The translations under genes were made by a program, and so were the position numbers. The notes under the pieces are model-generated. The model did not search any database, had not been told where the DNA came from, and was given only the letters and a program-made list of their open reading frames with translations. From Enterobacter cloacae subsp. cloacae ATCC 13047 (GTDB lineage Bacteria; Pseudomonadota; Gammaproteobacteria; Enterobacterales; Enterobacteriaceae), in assembly GCF_000025565.1 (NCBI RefSeq), contig NC_014121.1, positions 5,108,216-5,172,215 of the forward strand: a DNA stretch of 64,000 bases, written 5' to 3'. This document shows positions 10,701-21,284 of the stretch, piece after piece. Each line of letters starts with the position of its first letter. Positions within the stretch are counted from its first letter, which is position 1.

Positions 10701-11776
10701 GCGTTGTCTCCTGAAGCGATACGCAGCGCACGATGCCACGGCGTAAGATAGTTCGGACTAAAGAAATCGATGGTACTTTTATCCACCAGCGCCAGTTGAC
10801 GCTGAGCTTCACGTACCACCTCCACGTTTAGGGTATCCGTGGTGAACAGCACCGGAATGTGTTGTTCAGCCATATCCTGCCAGAACGGATTATCGCGATT
10901 AAGCACACAGGGAACGCCTGCCTGAATCAGCAGGCACAGCGTGCCAATTCCCTGCTGGCGGGCAAAGATGAAATAGCCGAGATCGCACTGGCGAAGCAGC
11001 GCAAGATATTCATCAAATTCCAGCTTATCGCGCAGGATGTTCACATTCTCCGGGCTAAACAATCCCAGAGCCTGCTGACGAACGTCGTTGATGTAAGCAT
11101 CATTATTGGCCGGATAGCCCATCGGCACAACGACATTTACCGTGTCGCCAAACTGCTGATGTACCGCCTTCAGCGCAGCAATATGCTCATTGCTGCGATC
11201 GCCAGAGTTACCCACCAGGATCGTCAGCTTACCCTCACGCGGCGTATCGTTTGCCATGTTATTCAGCGCCGGGTTCATGCGTGTCGGGAAATAGAGCAGC
11301 TCACCGCGAACGTTGGGGTGCTGTTTCGCGAAGTAATTGAGATCGCCACGGGTGGCGAAAACACAGCCAACCCGCCCCTGCGCCATACGCCGTAGCGGGT
11401 AGAAGAGTCGGAACTTCCAGCCGCGGGAGACTTCATAGAGATCGGCTCCCCAGATATGCCAGCTGCACTGGGAAGGTTTAATCCCGCCGCTCAGGAGAGC
11501 CAGCCACAGACCGGTATTAAATTGTCCATGGAAGAAGAAGCGCTGCTCACGATCCGCTTTCGCTTTCGCGACAACTGCCTTCGCCAGGGCGGCTTTATCC
11601 GGCCAGAAGGTAAGCGTCAGCGCCGGACACATCTCGCTCAGCCCCCTGTCCTGGCCTGCAACCATAAACTCGCGTGCATCGGGATTGCCCGGGGCCAGCT
11701 CATCGTTGAAGAACCGTAAAACGGTCTGGTTATGGTGTGGGATATCCGATCCCAGTATGTGAATCAGTGCAGTCAT
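10697..11776 (-). CDS. wecF: TDP-N-acetylfucosamine:lipid II N-acetylfucosaminyltransferase
   Basis: Adds Fuc4NAc from dTDP-Fuc4NAc to lipid II, completing the ECA trisaccharide lipid III. The 359 aa length equals E. coli WecF (RffT). The protein starts [17 protein letters not shown] and contains [10 protein letters not shown] and [14 protein letters not shown], as in that family (GT56). No long hydrophobic helix is seen, fitting a peripheral membrane enzyme. It is coupled by 4-nt overlaps to wzxE upstream and wzyE downstream. Confidence 0.96.
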   Translation of the reverse strand: MTALIHILGSDIPHHNQTVLRFFNDELAPGNPDAREFMVAGQDRGLSEMCPALTLTFWPDKAALAKAVVAKAKADREQRFFFHGQFNTGLWLALLSGGIKPSQCSWHIWGADLYEVSRGWKFRLFYPLRRMAQGRVGCVFATRGDLNYFAKQHPNVRGELLYFPTRMNPALNNMANDTPREGKLTILVGNSGDRSNEHIAALKAVHQQFGDTVNVVVPMGYPANNDAYINDVRQQALGLFSPENVNILRDKLEFDEYLALLRQCDLGYFIFARQQGIGTLCLLIQAGVPCVLNRDNPFWQDMAEQHIPVLFTTDTLNVEVVREAQRQLALVDKSTIDFFSPNYLTPWHRALRIASGDNA

Positions 11777-13023
11777 GCGCGTTTACGCCAAAGTAAAAAT
11801 ACGCCGCAACAGGCAGCGAAATAAACGATATAGGTTGCCATATAGGCCTGAGCCGCCCCCAGTGCACCGTGTGCCGGGATCAGCCAGTGTGAGAACGCCG
11901 TCAGGAGCGTAAACTGGCTTATCTCTGCCAGGATATACAAACGCAGCGAGGCTTTCGCAATCACCAGATACCCGAATACGTAAGCGCCTACTTTCAGTAC
12001 ATCCCCCACCAGCTGCCAGGCAAACAGATCGCGCATGGCGATGAATTTCGCCGAAAAGAGCAGCCAGATGGCGACATCGCGCAATAACCACACGGTAAAA
12101 CTGGCCGCCGCCACGGCGGGAAGTACAAAACGCAGCGAGCGGGTAATCTCGCGGGTAATATCCTGTCGGGAGCTCAGACGCGATAAGGTTGGCAGCAACC
12201 AGACGCTAAAGGAAGCCGTTATAAATTGGAGGTAGGCGTCAGAAATGCTGCTTACGCCCTGCCAAATTCCCACCTCATCCCAGCTGTAATGCGCCGCCAG
12301 CAGGTTTCGCATCATCACGTAAGCCACCGGCAGCGTTACGGAGGTAATAAGCGCCATCAGGGTAAATTTACCCAGTTGACCCGCCAGCACCTTGTCCCAC
12401 TGCGGTTTCAGGTAGCTTAAGGGGATAACGCCACGACGCATCAGCATAAATGCCGCCGGAACGACCACTAACGCAGGTACCAGCGCCAGACCCAGCAGCG
12501 CGCCTTCATACCCGCCCAGGCGATAGCAGAAGTAATAGGCGATAACACCTATAACGCTGCCCAGGATCAGCGCAAGCGCGTTCCCGGCTGCATCACGAAA
12601 TCCTTTCATCAGCGCCAGTAGCAGGTTAGCCCACGCGATTCCCATCTGAACCAGAGCGACCAGACGCACCAGCCCTTCATAATGCGTGTGTCCAAACAGC
12701 CCCTGGCTAATGGGGGCCGCCGCCAGCAGAAACACCGCGGCCAGCAGAGTAGAGAAACCTAACACCATCGCCGACGATGTGCCGACGACTTTGCGCAGCT
12801 GCGCTGCGTCATCCTGATGCTGTGCAACGTATTTCGTAACGCCGTTGAAGATCCCGGCGCCGGCCAATACCCCAAGGACGGTGACAAGCTGGCGGAAATT
12901 GCCCGCCAGACCCACCCCAGAAGGGCCGAATGAGACGGCCAACAGCTTGACGACCAGCAGCCCGGCGCCAATTTTGACAAGCGTGGACGCGGCGGTCCAC
13001 ACCGATGCTTTTGCCAGAGACAT
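11773..13023 (-). CDS. wzxE: ECA lipid III flippase WzxE
   Basis: Translocates undecaprenyl-PP-linked ECA trisaccharide across the inner membrane. The 416 aa length equals E. coli WzxE; it belongs to the polysaccharide transporter (MOP superfamily) group with about 12 membrane segments. The N-terminus [19 protein letters not shown] and the segment [12 protein letters not shown] are characteristic. It starts 1 nt after the wecE stop and overlaps wecF by 4 nt. Confidence 0.96.
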   Translation of the reverse strand: MSLAKASVWTAASTLVKIGAGLLVVKLLAVSFGPSGVGLAGNFRQLVTVLGVLAGAGIFNGVTKYVAQHQDDAAQLRKVVGTSSAMVLGFSTLLAAVFLLAAAPISQGLFGHTHYEGLVRLVALVQMGIAWANLLLALMKGFRDAAGNALALILGSVIGVIAYYFCYRLGGYEGALLGLALVPALVVVPAAFMLMRRGVIPLSYLKPQWDKVLAGQLGKFTLMALITSVTLPVAYVMMRNLLAAHYSWDEVGIWQGVSSISDAYLQFITASFSVWLLPTLSRLSSRQDITREITRSLRFVLPAVAAASFTVWLLRDVAIWLLFSAKFIAMRDLFAWQLVGDVLKVGAYVFGYLVIAKASLRLYILAEISQFTLLTAFSHWLIPAHGALGAAQAYMATYIVYFAACCGVFLLWRKRA

Positions 13024-13024
13024 A

Positions 13025-14155
13025 TCAGCCGAAATAGCTCAGAAGGGTATTAATCACCGTACGCTGGTTAACCGGCGCGAGGTTGTAGAACAGTGGTAAG
13101 CGAAGCAAACGCTCACTTTCTTTCGTGGTATAGCGGTCTTCACCCGCGAATGTCCCGAACGCTTCACCGGCCGGGCTGGAGTGCAGCGGAATGTAGTGGA
13201 ACACCGCCATAATCTCAGCCTCTTTCAGCCAGGCAATCAGCTTGCTGCGATCGTCGTTATCGCGCAGTTTGATATAGAACATATGGGCATTGTGGACGCA
13301 GTCTGCCGGAATGGTCGGCAGCGCAATACGCCCGACTTTTGCCAGCGGTGCCAGCGCGTCGTAATAGGTCTGCCACAGGGACAAACGCTGCAGGTTAATG
13401 CGCTCTGCCGCCTCCAGCTGTGCCCACAGATACGCCGCCTGCAGATCCGCCATCAGATAGCTTGAGCCAATATCGCGCCAGGTATACTTATCAACCTGGC
13501 CACGGAAGAACTGGCTGCGGTTGGTGCCTTTTTCGCGGATCACTTCCGCACGCTCAACCAGCGCGCGGTCGTTAATCAGCGTCGCGCCACCTTCACCACC
13601 TGCGGTGTAGTTTTTGGTTTCGTGGAAGCTAAAGCAGCCGATGTGGCCGATGGTGCCGAGCGCGCGTCCTTTGTAGGTGGACATCACGCCCTGAGCGGCA
13701 TCTTCCACCACAAACAGGTTATGCTTTTTCGCGATCGCCATAATGGTGTCCATTTCACAGGCCACGCCCGCGTAATGGACCGGAACAATCGCCCGCGTTT
13801 TATCAGTGATCGCCGCTTCAATCAGCGTTTCATCGATATTCATGGTGTCCGGACGAATATCCACAAAGACGATTTTCGCCCCGCGTAACACAAACGCGTT
13901 TGCCGTGGAGACGAAGGTGTAGCTCGGCATAATGACTTCATCACCGGGCTGAATATCCAGCAACAGCGCAGCCATTTCCAGCGACGCCGTACAGGAAGGG
14001 GTCAGCAGCACTTTAGCGCTGTGAAAACGCTGTTCCATCCACTGCTGGCAGCGACGGGTAAACCCACCATCACCGCAGAGTTTGCCGCTGCCCATAGCAG
14101 ACTGCATATAGTCGAGTTCGGTTCCCACGACGGGTGGTGCGTTAAATGGAATCAT
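13025..14155 (-). CDS. wecE: dTDP-4-amino-4,6-dideoxygalactose transaminase
   Basis: A PLP-dependent sugar aminotransferase that converts dTDP-4-keto-6-deoxyglucose to dTDP-4-amino-4,6-dideoxygalactose for Fuc4NAc. ATG 14155 (MIPFNAPPVVGTELDY) gives 376 aa, the family length; the frame is open 18 codons further up into the wecD end but without family match. Visible motifs: TPSCTASLEMAALLLD, VEDAAQG and FHETKNYTAGGEGG, whose Lys should form the Schiff base. Its substrate is normally made by RffH and RffG, which are not in this operon. Confidence 0.97.
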   Translation of the reverse strand: MIPFNAPPVVGTELDYMQSAMGSGKLCGDGGFTRRCQQWMEQRFHSAKVLLTPSCTASLEMAALLLDIQPGDEVIMPSYTFVSTANAFVLRGAKIVFVDIRPDTMNIDETLIEAAITDKTRAIVPVHYAGVACEMDTIMAIAKKHNLFVVEDAAQGVMSTYKGRALGTIGHIGCFSFHETKNYTAGGEGGATLINDRALVERAEVIREKGTNRSQFFRGQVDKYTWRDIGSSYLMADLQAAYLWAQLEAAERINLQRLSLWQTYYDALAPLAKVGRIALPTIPADCVHNAHMFYIKLRDNDDRSKLIAWLKEAEIMAVFHYIPLHSSPAGEAFGTFAGEDRYTTKESERLLRLPLFYNLAPVNQRTVINTLLSYFG

Positions 14156-14159
14156 CTTG

Positions 14160-14837
14160 TCACCTGTATAACCAGTAGGCGGTGGCGTCGATGTTGGCAC
14201 CACTCGCAATATAACGTTTAAGCGCAGCGGTGTTGCCCATCTGGGTTGCCACCCGCAGCGTCGAGACCTGTTGCTGCTGCGCCCAGTGTAGCGCCGCCTG
14301 CATGAGTTTCTCGCCCATACCCCGGCCGGCTAATAAGCCGATACGCGCCTCGCGCTCGTTGAGCTTGCGAAGCGAAACAAAACCCTGGATCTGGCCGTCC
14401 GCCGCGCGGAACACCAGACAAACATGATCGAACGTCCCTTTTACCGCATTCTCAATCCACTGGGCATAGAAACGTCCGCTGTCCTCAGGTGCATACCAGG
14501 GGGCACGAAAGCGGCTGCGGGCAAACGCCTGCGCCGCCATTTCGCGCAGCACCGGGATATCCTGCTTAGCGGCAACCTCCGCACCTGGCGCCTCATGCCG
14601 GGTTAGCGTAATGGCAAGATCGACTTCGCCTTCCACCAGCTGAAAACCGTGTTGCTGAAACGCATCAAGCAGGTCGGCGCGGTCCGCCGGGATCTTCGCC
14701 TGTACCCGCTGCCAGACGCGAAAGTCGGCGTCGGTCAGTGCCGGTGCAGTTTCGCGCAGACGCAGAATGGCTGAAGGCAGGCCAAAAAAATGGCTCTCCC
14801 ACTCAAGGGACTCAAGCGTCCCGTTCAGGTTGCTCAA
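14160..14837 (-). CDS. wecD: dTDP-4-amino-4,6-dideoxygalactose N-acetyltransferase
   Basis: A GNAT-family acetyltransferase that makes dTDP-Fuc4NAc for ECA. It is 225 aa, close to the 224 of E. coli WecD (RffC). The C-terminal GNAT core is seen as [20 protein letters not shown] (acetyl-CoA loop) and [16 protein letters not shown]; the N-terminus is less conserved. The start is TTG at 14837, which overlaps the wecC stop (TTGA), so translation is coupled. In E. coli two genes (rffG, rffH) lie between wecC and wecD; here the two abut. Confidence 0.93.
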   Translation of the reverse strand: MSNLNGTLESLEWESHFFGLPSAILRLRETAPALTDADFRVWQRVQAKIPADRADLLDAFQQHGFQLVEGEVDLAITLTRHEAPGAEVAAKQDIPVLREMAAQAFARSRFRAPWYAPEDSGRFYAQWIENAVKGTFDHVCLVFRAADGQIQGFVSLRKLNEREARIGLLAGRGMGEKLMQAALHWAQQQQVSTLRVATQMGNTAALKRYIASGANIDATAYWLYR

Positions 14838-16096
14838 CGCCAGACACCTTTGGTATCAACAATGTAACGCTGCTGTACGGCATCAGCGGGGGTCGCTTTA
14901 AACTCTTTATGATCCACCAGCAGCACCAGTACGTCCGCCGTGGCCAGCGCGTCATCCAGCGCGGTAAGCGTGCAGTTCCCCGCCAGTTTTGCCGGCAGTT
15001 CATGAATATTCGGCTCGACTACCAGCGTTTCGCCCGTGTGCCATTGGGCAATCATCTCAGCAATTTCCATCGCCGGGCTTTCGCGCAGATCGTCGATGTT
15101 AGGTTTGAATGCCAGGCCAAAACAGGCAATTTTCAGTTCGCTGGCCCGTTTGCCACTCTCAGCCAGACAATCTGCCACCGTGGTTTTAACCTGGTTGAGA
15201 ACCCAGTGTGGCTTGCTGTCGTTAACTTCGCGCGCGGTGCGGATCAGGCGTGCCTGATCGGGGTTTTGCGCCACGATAAACCATGGATCGACGGCGATAC
15301 AGTGACCGCCCACGCCCGGGCCTGGCTGCAGAATGTTAACGCGCGGATGACGATTCGCCAGGCTGATTAATTCCCAGACGTTAATCCCCTGATCGGCACA
15401 AATGAGCGACAGTTCGTTGGCAAAAGCGATGTTCACGTCGCGGAAGCTGTTTTCCGTCAGTTTGCACATTTCTGCGGTACGGGAGTTCGTCACCACGCAT
15501 TCGCCTTCGAGGAAAATCTTGTACAGCGCGCTGGCACGAGCGGAACAAACAGGCGTCATCCCGCCAATCACGCGGTCGTTTTTAATCAGTTCGACCATCA
15601 CCTGCCCCGGCAGCACGCGCTCCGGACAGTAGGCAATATTGATATCGGCCTGCTCTCCCGCCTGCTGCGGGAAGCTTAAATCCGGCCGGGCTTCTGCCAG
15701 CCACTGTGCCATCTGCTCGGTTGCGCCAACCGGAGAAGTGGACTCCAGGATCACTAGCGCCCCTTTCTTGAGCACAGGTGCAATAGATTTCGCAGCGGCC
15801 TCGACGTAGACCATGTCGGGTTCATGGTCGCCTTTGAATGGCGTCGGCACAGCAATGAGATAAGCATCGGCTTCAACCGGCGTGGTACTGGCGCGCAGGT
15901 ATCCCCCATCAACGGCCTCTTTGACCACGCGGTCGAGATCGGGCTCCACAATATGGATTTCGCCACGGTTAATGGTTTCCACCGCGCGCGCATTGATGTC
16001 CACGCCTACAACCTGTTTTTGACGAGAGGCAAATGCTGCCGCAGTAGGCAAGCCAATATAGCCAAGACCAATGACAGAGATGGTAGTAAAACTCAT
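14834..16096 (-). CDS. wecC: UDP-N-acetyl-D-mannosamine dehydrogenase
   Basis: Oxidises UDP-ManNAc to UDP-ManNAcA with NAD+ in ECA precursor synthesis. The 420 aa length equals E. coli WecC (RffD). Visible: N-terminal NAD-binding [16 protein letters not shown] (about residues 10-25), [15 protein letters not shown] with the catalytic Cys, and [21 protein letters not shown] of the UDP-binding domain. It overlaps wecB by 4 nt upstream and the TTG start of wecD downstream. Confidence 0.97.
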   Translation of the reverse strand: MSFTTISVIGLGYIGLPTAAAFASRQKQVVGVDINARAVETINRGEIHIVEPDLDRVVKEAVDGGYLRASTTPVEADAYLIAVPTPFKGDHEPDMVYVEAAAKSIAPVLKKGALVILESTSPVGATEQMAQWLAEARPDLSFPQQAGEQADINIAYCPERVLPGQVMVELIKNDRVIGGMTPVCSARASALYKIFLEGECVVTNSRTAEMCKLTENSFRDVNIAFANELSLICADQGINVWELISLANRHPRVNILQPGPGVGGHCIAVDPWFIVAQNPDQARLIRTAREVNDSKPHWVLNQVKTTVADCLAESGKRASELKIACFGLAFKPNIDDLRESPAMEIAEMIAQWHTGETLVVEPNIHELPAKLAGNCTLTALDDALATADVLVLLVDHKEFKATPADAVQQRYIVDTKGVWR

Positions 16097-17223
16097 AGCG
16101 ATACCCGATTGTGTTTAAGTGCATGCAAAATACGGCCACAAGCCAGCCCATCACCGTACGGGTTATGGGCCCGGCTCATCGCCTGATACGCTTCTTCGTC
16201 GTGCAGCAGGTGTGTCACTTCATCGACGATACGCTGCTTATCCGTGCCGACCAGACGCACCGTGCCCGCTTTTACCGCCTCCGGGCGCTCGGTGGTTTCA
16301 CGCATTACCAGCACCGGCTTGCCGAGTGAAGGTGCTTCTTCCTGAATACCGCCTGAATCAGTGAGGATCAGCCAGGCATGATTCATAAGCCAGACAAACG
16401 GCATGTAGTCCTGCGGCTCAATCAGAAGGACATTTTCAACATGTCCCAGAATGCGGTTGACCGGCTCGCTGACGTTAGGGTTGAGATGCACCGGATAGAC
16501 AATCTGCACATCTTCGTTTTGCGCGGCGATTTCAGCCAACGCATGACAGATTTGCTCGAAACCCCGGCCAAAGCTTTCACGACGGTGGCCGGTCACCAGA
16601 ATGGTTTTTTTGCCGTTGTTCAGGAACGGGTAACGCGCAGCGAGTTCTGCCTGAAGTTCATTGTTAGCCAGCACACGGTCACGCACCCAAATCAGGGCAT
16701 CAATAACCGTATTGCCGGTCACAAAGATTTTATTGTCGGCGATATTTTCACACAGCAAGTTCTGGCGCGAATTTTCGGTGGGTGCAAAGTGGTACATCGC
16801 CAGATGCCCGGTAAGCGTGCGGTTGGCTTCTTCCGGCCACGGCGAGTAAAGATTGCCGGTGCGTAGGCCCGCTTCAACGTGGCCGACAGGAATACGTTGA
16901 TAAAACGCAGCCATGCTGGCCGCCACAGTAGTGGTGGTGTCGCCATGCACCAACACAACATCCGGCTTAAAGGATTCCAGAATGGGCTTAAGCTCTTGCA
17001 AGATACGGCAGGTAATCTCCGTTAATCCCTGCCCCGGCTTCATAATATTCAGATCGTAGTCCGGGACGATGGAAAAGAGCGTTAAAACCTGATCGAGCAT
17101 CTCCCGGTGTTGCGCCGTAACGCACACTTTCGCTTCAATATCAGGATCGCTGGCCAGCGCATGCACCAGAGGCGCCATCTTGATGGCCTCCGGCCTGGTA
17201 CCAAATACGGTAAGTACTTTCAC
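16093..17223 (-). CDS. wecB: UDP-N-acetylglucosamine 2-epimerase (non-hydrolysing)
   Basis: Converts UDP-GlcNAc to UDP-ManNAc, the entry step to ManNAcA. The 376 aa length matches the family. Hallmarks: [20 protein letters not shown] at the N-terminus, [36 protein letters not shown] and [20 protein letters not shown]. It follows wzzE by 56 nt and overlaps wecC. Confidence 0.97.
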   Translation of the reverse strand: MKVLTVFGTRPEAIKMAPLVHALASDPDIEAKVCVTAQHREMLDQVLTLFSIVPDYDLNIMKPGQGLTEITCRILQELKPILESFKPDVVLVHGDTTTTVAASMAAFYQRIPVGHVEAGLRTGNLYSPWPEEANRTLTGHLAMYHFAPTENSRQNLLCENIADNKIFVTGNTVIDALIWVRDRVLANNELQAELAARYPFLNNGKKTILVTGHRRESFGRGFEQICHALAEIAAQNEDVQIVYPVHLNPNVSEPVNRILGHVENVLLIEPQDYMPFVWLMNHAWLILTDSGGIQEEAPSLGKPVLVMRETTERPEAVKAGTVRLVGTDKQRIVDEVTHLLHDEEAYQAMSRAHNPYGDGLACGRILHALKHNRVSL

Positions 17224-17279
17224 ATCGATTCTCTTCGATTAGGCGATGAAGGCCGTGGCCTTCATCGTCAATGGCGTTC

Positions 17280-18326
17280 TTAATTTGTGCGACGACGTGT
17301 TAACGCCACGCCAGCGCCCGTCAGTGCGCCTACAATCCCCCACATGATCATCAGGAATGCACGACGTGGGCTATCGCGTTTTACAGGTTCTTCAGGCGTT
17401 CGCAAATAACGATAGGTCTGAAAACGCGGGTCCAGCGTTGGACCTACATTCAGGGTGTTGAGCATGGCGCGGTTTTGATCGTAGTCGAGGTCAAAATCAG
17501 GGCCAACGGCCTGCAGGTTTTCCAGACGAGCCTGCAGCATCGGACGACCAAGCAGGAACATTTCAGAATCAGGCAGTTCATCCGCCGGAACGTCCGTTTC
17601 GCTGCGAGAAATATTGTGCTGTTCCGCAATTTTGAGTGCCTGTTCAATGTTATGAACACGGCGGGAGAATATGGCTTTAGCCACCTCTTCCTGACGTTTT
17701 ACCTGCGCTTTCATCTGGATGGTACGGGCCGCCCAGGCGCCTTTCAGTTCTTCATTAAGATGACTTGCGGCGCGCTGGCTGGCAAAAGCGACATACTGGC
17801 GCAACAGGTTATTGGCATCCGGCGCCGTCTCTGCAATCAGTTTGACGCTGTCATTAAGATTACGCAGCGCATCGCCCGGCATAAACTGAATATTGTTAAT
17901 CAGGTCATCCAGCAGCGCGGCATCGGCTTTGCTGTTGCCCACCATGCGTTGCTTGTAATAATCCGTCTGGCTCCAGAAATCACGACGCGTGTCCCAGGAG
18001 GCCAGCTGCATGACAAACTCTTTATACGCCTCATCCATGACGGAAGCCTGATCGGGCGTCGCCAGATTTGCCTTGATATCCAGGTTGCGCAGGAACTGCT
18101 GCTGGGAATAGTATCCCCCCAACATGTTAACAGTGGGTTTGTCAGTTATCGCCGTTGCACTCCATTCCTGTTTTGCAAAAAAGGTATACGCGAGTGCAAC
18201 TAATGCGAAGCCCAGTGCAATGCCTGCAATCCACAGTTTTCCGGCCCATAAAGTGCGAAACAAGCCACGTATATCCAGCTCATTCTCGGTCATCTCTGAT
18301 TTTGCTCCCACCAACGGTTGAGTCAT
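17280..18326 (-). CDS. wzzE: ECA chain-length regulator WzzE
   Basis: A polysaccharide co-polymerase that sets the modal length of ECA chains together with WzyE. From ATG 18326 (MTQPLVGAKSEMTENELDIRG) it is 348 aa, the E. coli length; a GTG one codon earlier is also open. Topology is typical: one N-terminal membrane segment (about residues 31-50), a large periplasmic coiled-coil domain, and a C-terminal Pro/Gly-rich membrane segment beginning PRRAFLMIMWGIVGALTGAG. It lies 12 nt after wecA. Confidence 0.95.
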   Translation of the reverse strand: MTQPLVGAKSEMTENELDIRGLFRTLWAGKLWIAGIALGFALVALAYTFFAKQEWSATAITDKPTVNMLGGYYSQQQFLRNLDIKANLATPDQASVMDEAYKEFVMQLASWDTRRDFWSQTDYYKQRMVGNSKADAALLDDLINNIQFMPGDALRNLNDSVKLIAETAPDANNLLRQYVAFASQRAASHLNEELKGAWAARTIQMKAQVKRQEEVAKAIFSRRVHNIEQALKIAEQHNISRSETDVPADELPDSEMFLLGRPMLQARLENLQAVGPDFDLDYDQNRAMLNTLNVGPTLDPRFQTYRYLRTPEEPVKRDSPRRAFLMIMWGIVGALTGAGVALTRRRTN

Positions 18327-18338
18327 CACAATCCCAGT

Positions 18339-19442
18339 TTATTTAGTTAAAGTTGGATTATTACCACTATTTCGGCGCATCCTGCGTTTTACACGCTTAA
18401 TGAAACGAGCGACTTTCCATGCGCGTTTAATGCAATAGCCATACAGAGAAAACGCTAGCAAGAACAGTACCAACATAACCCACTCAGGTACAAACTGTGC
18501 GTATTCAGCTGCCACACCAATTCCCGCCAGAATAGCAGCAGCCAGTGTAATAAGCACAAATGCCTGACGGGAAGTGAACCCGGCTCGCATGATTAAATGA
18601 TGAATATGCTGGCGGTCAGCGGAGAACGGACTCATCCCTTTACGCAATCGGCGATACATAATCGCAACCATATCCATCAATGGGATGGCAATGATCCATA
18701 ACGCGGTTACCGGGCTAATGGGATGGACTTTACCTTGTGTGGTTTCCAGCAAGATCCAGATGATTGTAAAGCCGATCAGAGTGCTACCGGCATCACCCAT
18801 AAACACTTTATATCGGCGGCCTAACGCTCCCAGATTTAATAAGATATAAGGAAGGATGGCCGCGATCATGGCAAAACACCACATGGCCAGGCTGTATTGA
18901 CCGTCAAACCATAAAATGAAACCGATAGCAGCAAATGAGACGCAGGACAATCCACCGAGCAAGCCATCTATGCCGTCCACCATGTTGAATGCGTTTATTG
19001 CAACCCATACAGCAAATAGTGTCAGGAAATAGCCAAACGGGCCCAGTAACATCTCCCACGACCCAAAAATATAGCCGAGGCTGCTTAGATGAAGCTTTGC
19101 GAACACCATCATAGCAATGCCGACCGCGGCCTGAACGATAGCGCGAATTTTGACACTGATGTCGTAACGATCGTCGAGCGCCCCAACCAAAACCAACACC
19201 GTCGCACACATCAGGTACAACTTAACATGCGGAACATAGTAGTCAGCAATGGTGAAGGTGAAGCAAAGGCCAGCAAAAACAGAGATTCCCCCTACAAGAG
19301 GGATCATCCCCTGATGGCGCTTCCGGAAGTTGGGTTTATCCACTAACCCCAGATATTTCGCCACCTTACGTGCAAAAAACAGAAAGCAGGTGGTGAATAA
19401 AAAAATACTGGTTAGTTCAGTAAACGTATCAAGTAGGTCCAC
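18339..19442 (-). CDS. wecA: UDP-GlcNAc:undecaprenyl-phosphate GlcNAc-1-phosphate transferase
   Basis: The first step of ECA (and of many O antigens): transfers GlcNAc-1-P to undecaprenyl phosphate at the inner membrane. About 11 hydrophobic segments are present. Family motifs: ALDDRYDISVK, NAFNMVDGIDGLLGG, FMGDAGSTLIGF and RQHIHHLIMRAGF. I start it at GTG 19442, giving 367 aa as in E. coli WecA (Rfe); tandem TTG codons 6 and 5 codons upstream are possible but less likely. First gene of the wec operon, transcribed away from rho in the same direction. Confidence 0.96.
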   Translation of the reverse strand: MDLLDTFTELTSIFLFTTCFLFFARKVAKYLGLVDKPNFRKRHQGMIPLVGGISVFAGLCFTFTIADYYVPHVKLYLMCATVLVLVGALDDRYDISVKIRAIVQAAVGIAMMVFAKLHLSSLGYIFGSWEMLLGPFGYFLTLFAVWVAINAFNMVDGIDGLLGGLSCVSFAAIGFILWFDGQYSLAMWCFAMIAAILPYILLNLGALGRRYKVFMGDAGSTLIGFTIIWILLETTQGKVHPISPVTALWIIAIPLMDMVAIMYRRLRKGMSPFSADRQHIHHLIMRAGFTSRQAFVLITLAAAILAGIGVAAEYAQFVPEWVMLVLFLLAFSLYGYCIKRAWKVARFIKRVKRRMRRNSGNNPTLTK

Positions 19443-19635
19443 AATGGATGTTCTCAACAAATGTTAGTCGCGGAAGTATAACCATGAAGGCGCAAAGCCT
19501 GAAGGCATAAAGCAAACCTCTAACAACCCCATTTGTTTATTATTCAGACAATTAATGTTTTTACTGTGCCAATAGTCTTAATTGTCGCACCGACCGGTCA
19601 AAATTGGGAGTGTGTGGTAATAGCGTATAGTCCAT

Positions 19636-19667
19636 AAAAGAAAAACGCCACGTAAAAACGTGGCGTT
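19636..19667 (-). terminator. Terminator after rho
   Basis: On the minus strand the stem AACGCCACG / CGTGGCGTT (loop TTTTTA) is followed by T-rich sequence, 17 nt past the rho stop. It separates rho from the wec operon, whose promoter must lie in 19443-19635. Confidence 0.88.
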
Positions 19668-19684
19668 CACTGGCTTTATTTGCG

Positions 19685-20944
19685 TTACGAGCGCTTCATC
19701 ATGTCGAAGAAATCGTCGTTGGTTTTGGTCATCGCCAGTTTGTTAATGAGGAATTCCATTGCGTCGATTTCACCCATCGGATGAATGATTTTGCGCAGGA
19801 TCCACATTTTCTGCAGCTCTTCCTGAGTGGTGAGCAGCTCTTCCTTACGGGTACCGGAACGGTTGTAGTCGATAGCCGGGAAGACACGTTTTTCTGCAAT
19901 CTTACGAGAGAGGTGCAGTTCCATGTTACCTGTCCCTTTAAACTCTTCGTAGATCACTTCGTCCATTTTGGAGCCGGTATCGATAAGAGCCGTCGCGATG
20001 ATGGTCAGGCTACCGCCCTCTTCCACATTACGTGCAGCACCGAAGAAGCGCTTCGGACGATGCAGGGCGTTGGCATCCACACCACCGGTCAGTACTTTAC
20101 CGGAAGCCGGAACCACGGTGTTGTAGGCACGCGCCAGACGGGTGATGGAGTCGAGCAGAATGATAACGTCTTTCTTGTGCTCAACCAGGCGTTTCGCCTT
20201 CTCAATAACCATTTCCGCAACCTGAACGTGACGGGATGCTGGCTCGTCAAAGGTCGACGCCACTACTTCACCTTTCACCAGACGCTGCATCTCGGTCACT
20301 TCTTCCGGACGTTCGTCAATCAGCAGTACCATCAGCACACAGTCAGGGTGGTTGTAGGCAATGCTCTGCGCGATGTTCTGCAGCAGCATGGTTTTACCCG
20401 CTTTTGGCGGTGCCACAATCAGACCACGTTGACCACGACCAATTGGCGAAGCCAGATCCAGCACGCGCGCGGTTAAGTCTTCGGTAGAACCGTTACCACG
20501 CTCCATACGCAGACGAGAGTTCGCGTGCAGCGGCGTTAAGTTCTCGAAGAGGATCTTGTTACGCGAGTTTTCCGGTTTGTCGTAGTTAACTTCGTTAACT
20601 TTCAACAGCGCAAAGTAGCGTTCACCCTCTTTTGGAGGACGAATCTTACCTGAAATGGTGTCACCAGTGCGGAGGTTGAAACGGCGGATTTGGCTGGGGG
20701 ATACGTAGATGTCGTCAGGGCCGGCGAGGTAGGAGCTGTCTGCAGAGCGGAGGAAACCAAATCCGTCTTGCAATATCTCCAGCACACCGTCGCCAAAGAT
20801 ATCTTCGCCACTCTTAGCGTGCTGCTTCAGGATGGCGAAAATGATGTCCTGCTTGCGCATACGAGCCTGGTTTTCCAGTCCCATATTTTCGCCGAGAGTG
20901 ATCAGCTCAGAAACCGGCGTATTCTTTAATTCGGTAAGATTCAT
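19685..20944 (-). CDS. rho: Transcription termination factor Rho
   Basis: A hexameric RNA-dependent ATPase/helicase that ends transcription at C-rich, ribosome-free RNA. ATG 20944 ([15 protein letters not shown]) gives 419 aa, the enteric length; the frame stays open 24 codons upstream. Domains: N-terminal Rho-N helices, the cold-shock-like RNA-binding fold ([28 protein letters not shown], residues about 60-110), Walker [13 protein letters not shown], and Walker [18 protein letters not shown]. The long leader with a small ORF (rhoL) fits Rho autoregulation by attenuation. Confidence 0.98.
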   Translation of the reverse strand: MNLTELKNTPVSELITLGENMGLENQARMRKQDIIFAILKQHAKSGEDIFGDGVLEILQDGFGFLRSADSSYLAGPDDIYVSPSQIRRFNLRTGDTISGKIRPPKEGERYFALLKVNEVNYDKPENSRNKILFENLTPLHANSRLRMERGNGSTEDLTARVLDLASPIGRGQRGLIVAPPKAGKTMLLQNIAQSIAYNHPDCVLMVLLIDERPEEVTEMQRLVKGEVVASTFDEPASRHVQVAEMVIEKAKRLVEHKKDVIILLDSITRLARAYNTVVPASGKVLTGGVDANALHRPKRFFGAARNVEEGGSLTIIATALIDTGSKMDEVIYEEFKGTGNMELHLSRKIAEKRVFPAIDYNRSGTRKEELLTTQEELQKMWILRKIIHPMGEIDAMEFLINKLAMTKTNDDFFDMMKRS

Positions 20945-21032
20945 AATGGTGTGGGTTCTTAAACTCGGGGTGATTCTCGAACTTAATGTTGTGAATGGTA
21001 TGGCAGGGTCATCCATGCCTGTTTAGCGGCCA

Positions 21033-21134
21033 TCAACTCATGTCTGTTCGCTGTCTGGTCACAGGGAAAGAACGCAGATCTGAAACGACAAGACGGATTG
21101 AGTGACAAGCCCGGAATTTAGCCACTTCACGCAC
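21033..21134 (-). CDS. rhoL: rho leader peptide (RhoL), 33 aa
   Basis: A 33-codon frame in the rho leader with a GTG start at 21134 and TGA at 21033, the same length as E. coli RhoL. The last residues VTRQRTDMS correspond to VTRQRKDMS of E. coli, and the DNA between is alignable with two compensating single-base shifts that change the middle of the peptide. No separate promoter was identified. The peptide's function is unknown; the leader is where Rho attenuates its own transcript. Supported mainly by conserved position, length and C-terminal end. Confidence 0.5.
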   Translation of the reverse strand: MREVAKFRACHSIRLVVSDLRSFPVTRQRTDMS

Positions 21135-21284
21135 TGTTTATGTTAACAACGGGAAGTTTCGGGTAAAACAAGATTCAAACAACAAGATATGTTTAAAACG
21201 AAGTCATAGCTAACTTAGCACGACTTAAGCCGGGCGTCCAGAGTTGCACATCATTTTGGCCTCTGGACGCGCAGCGGAGAAACC

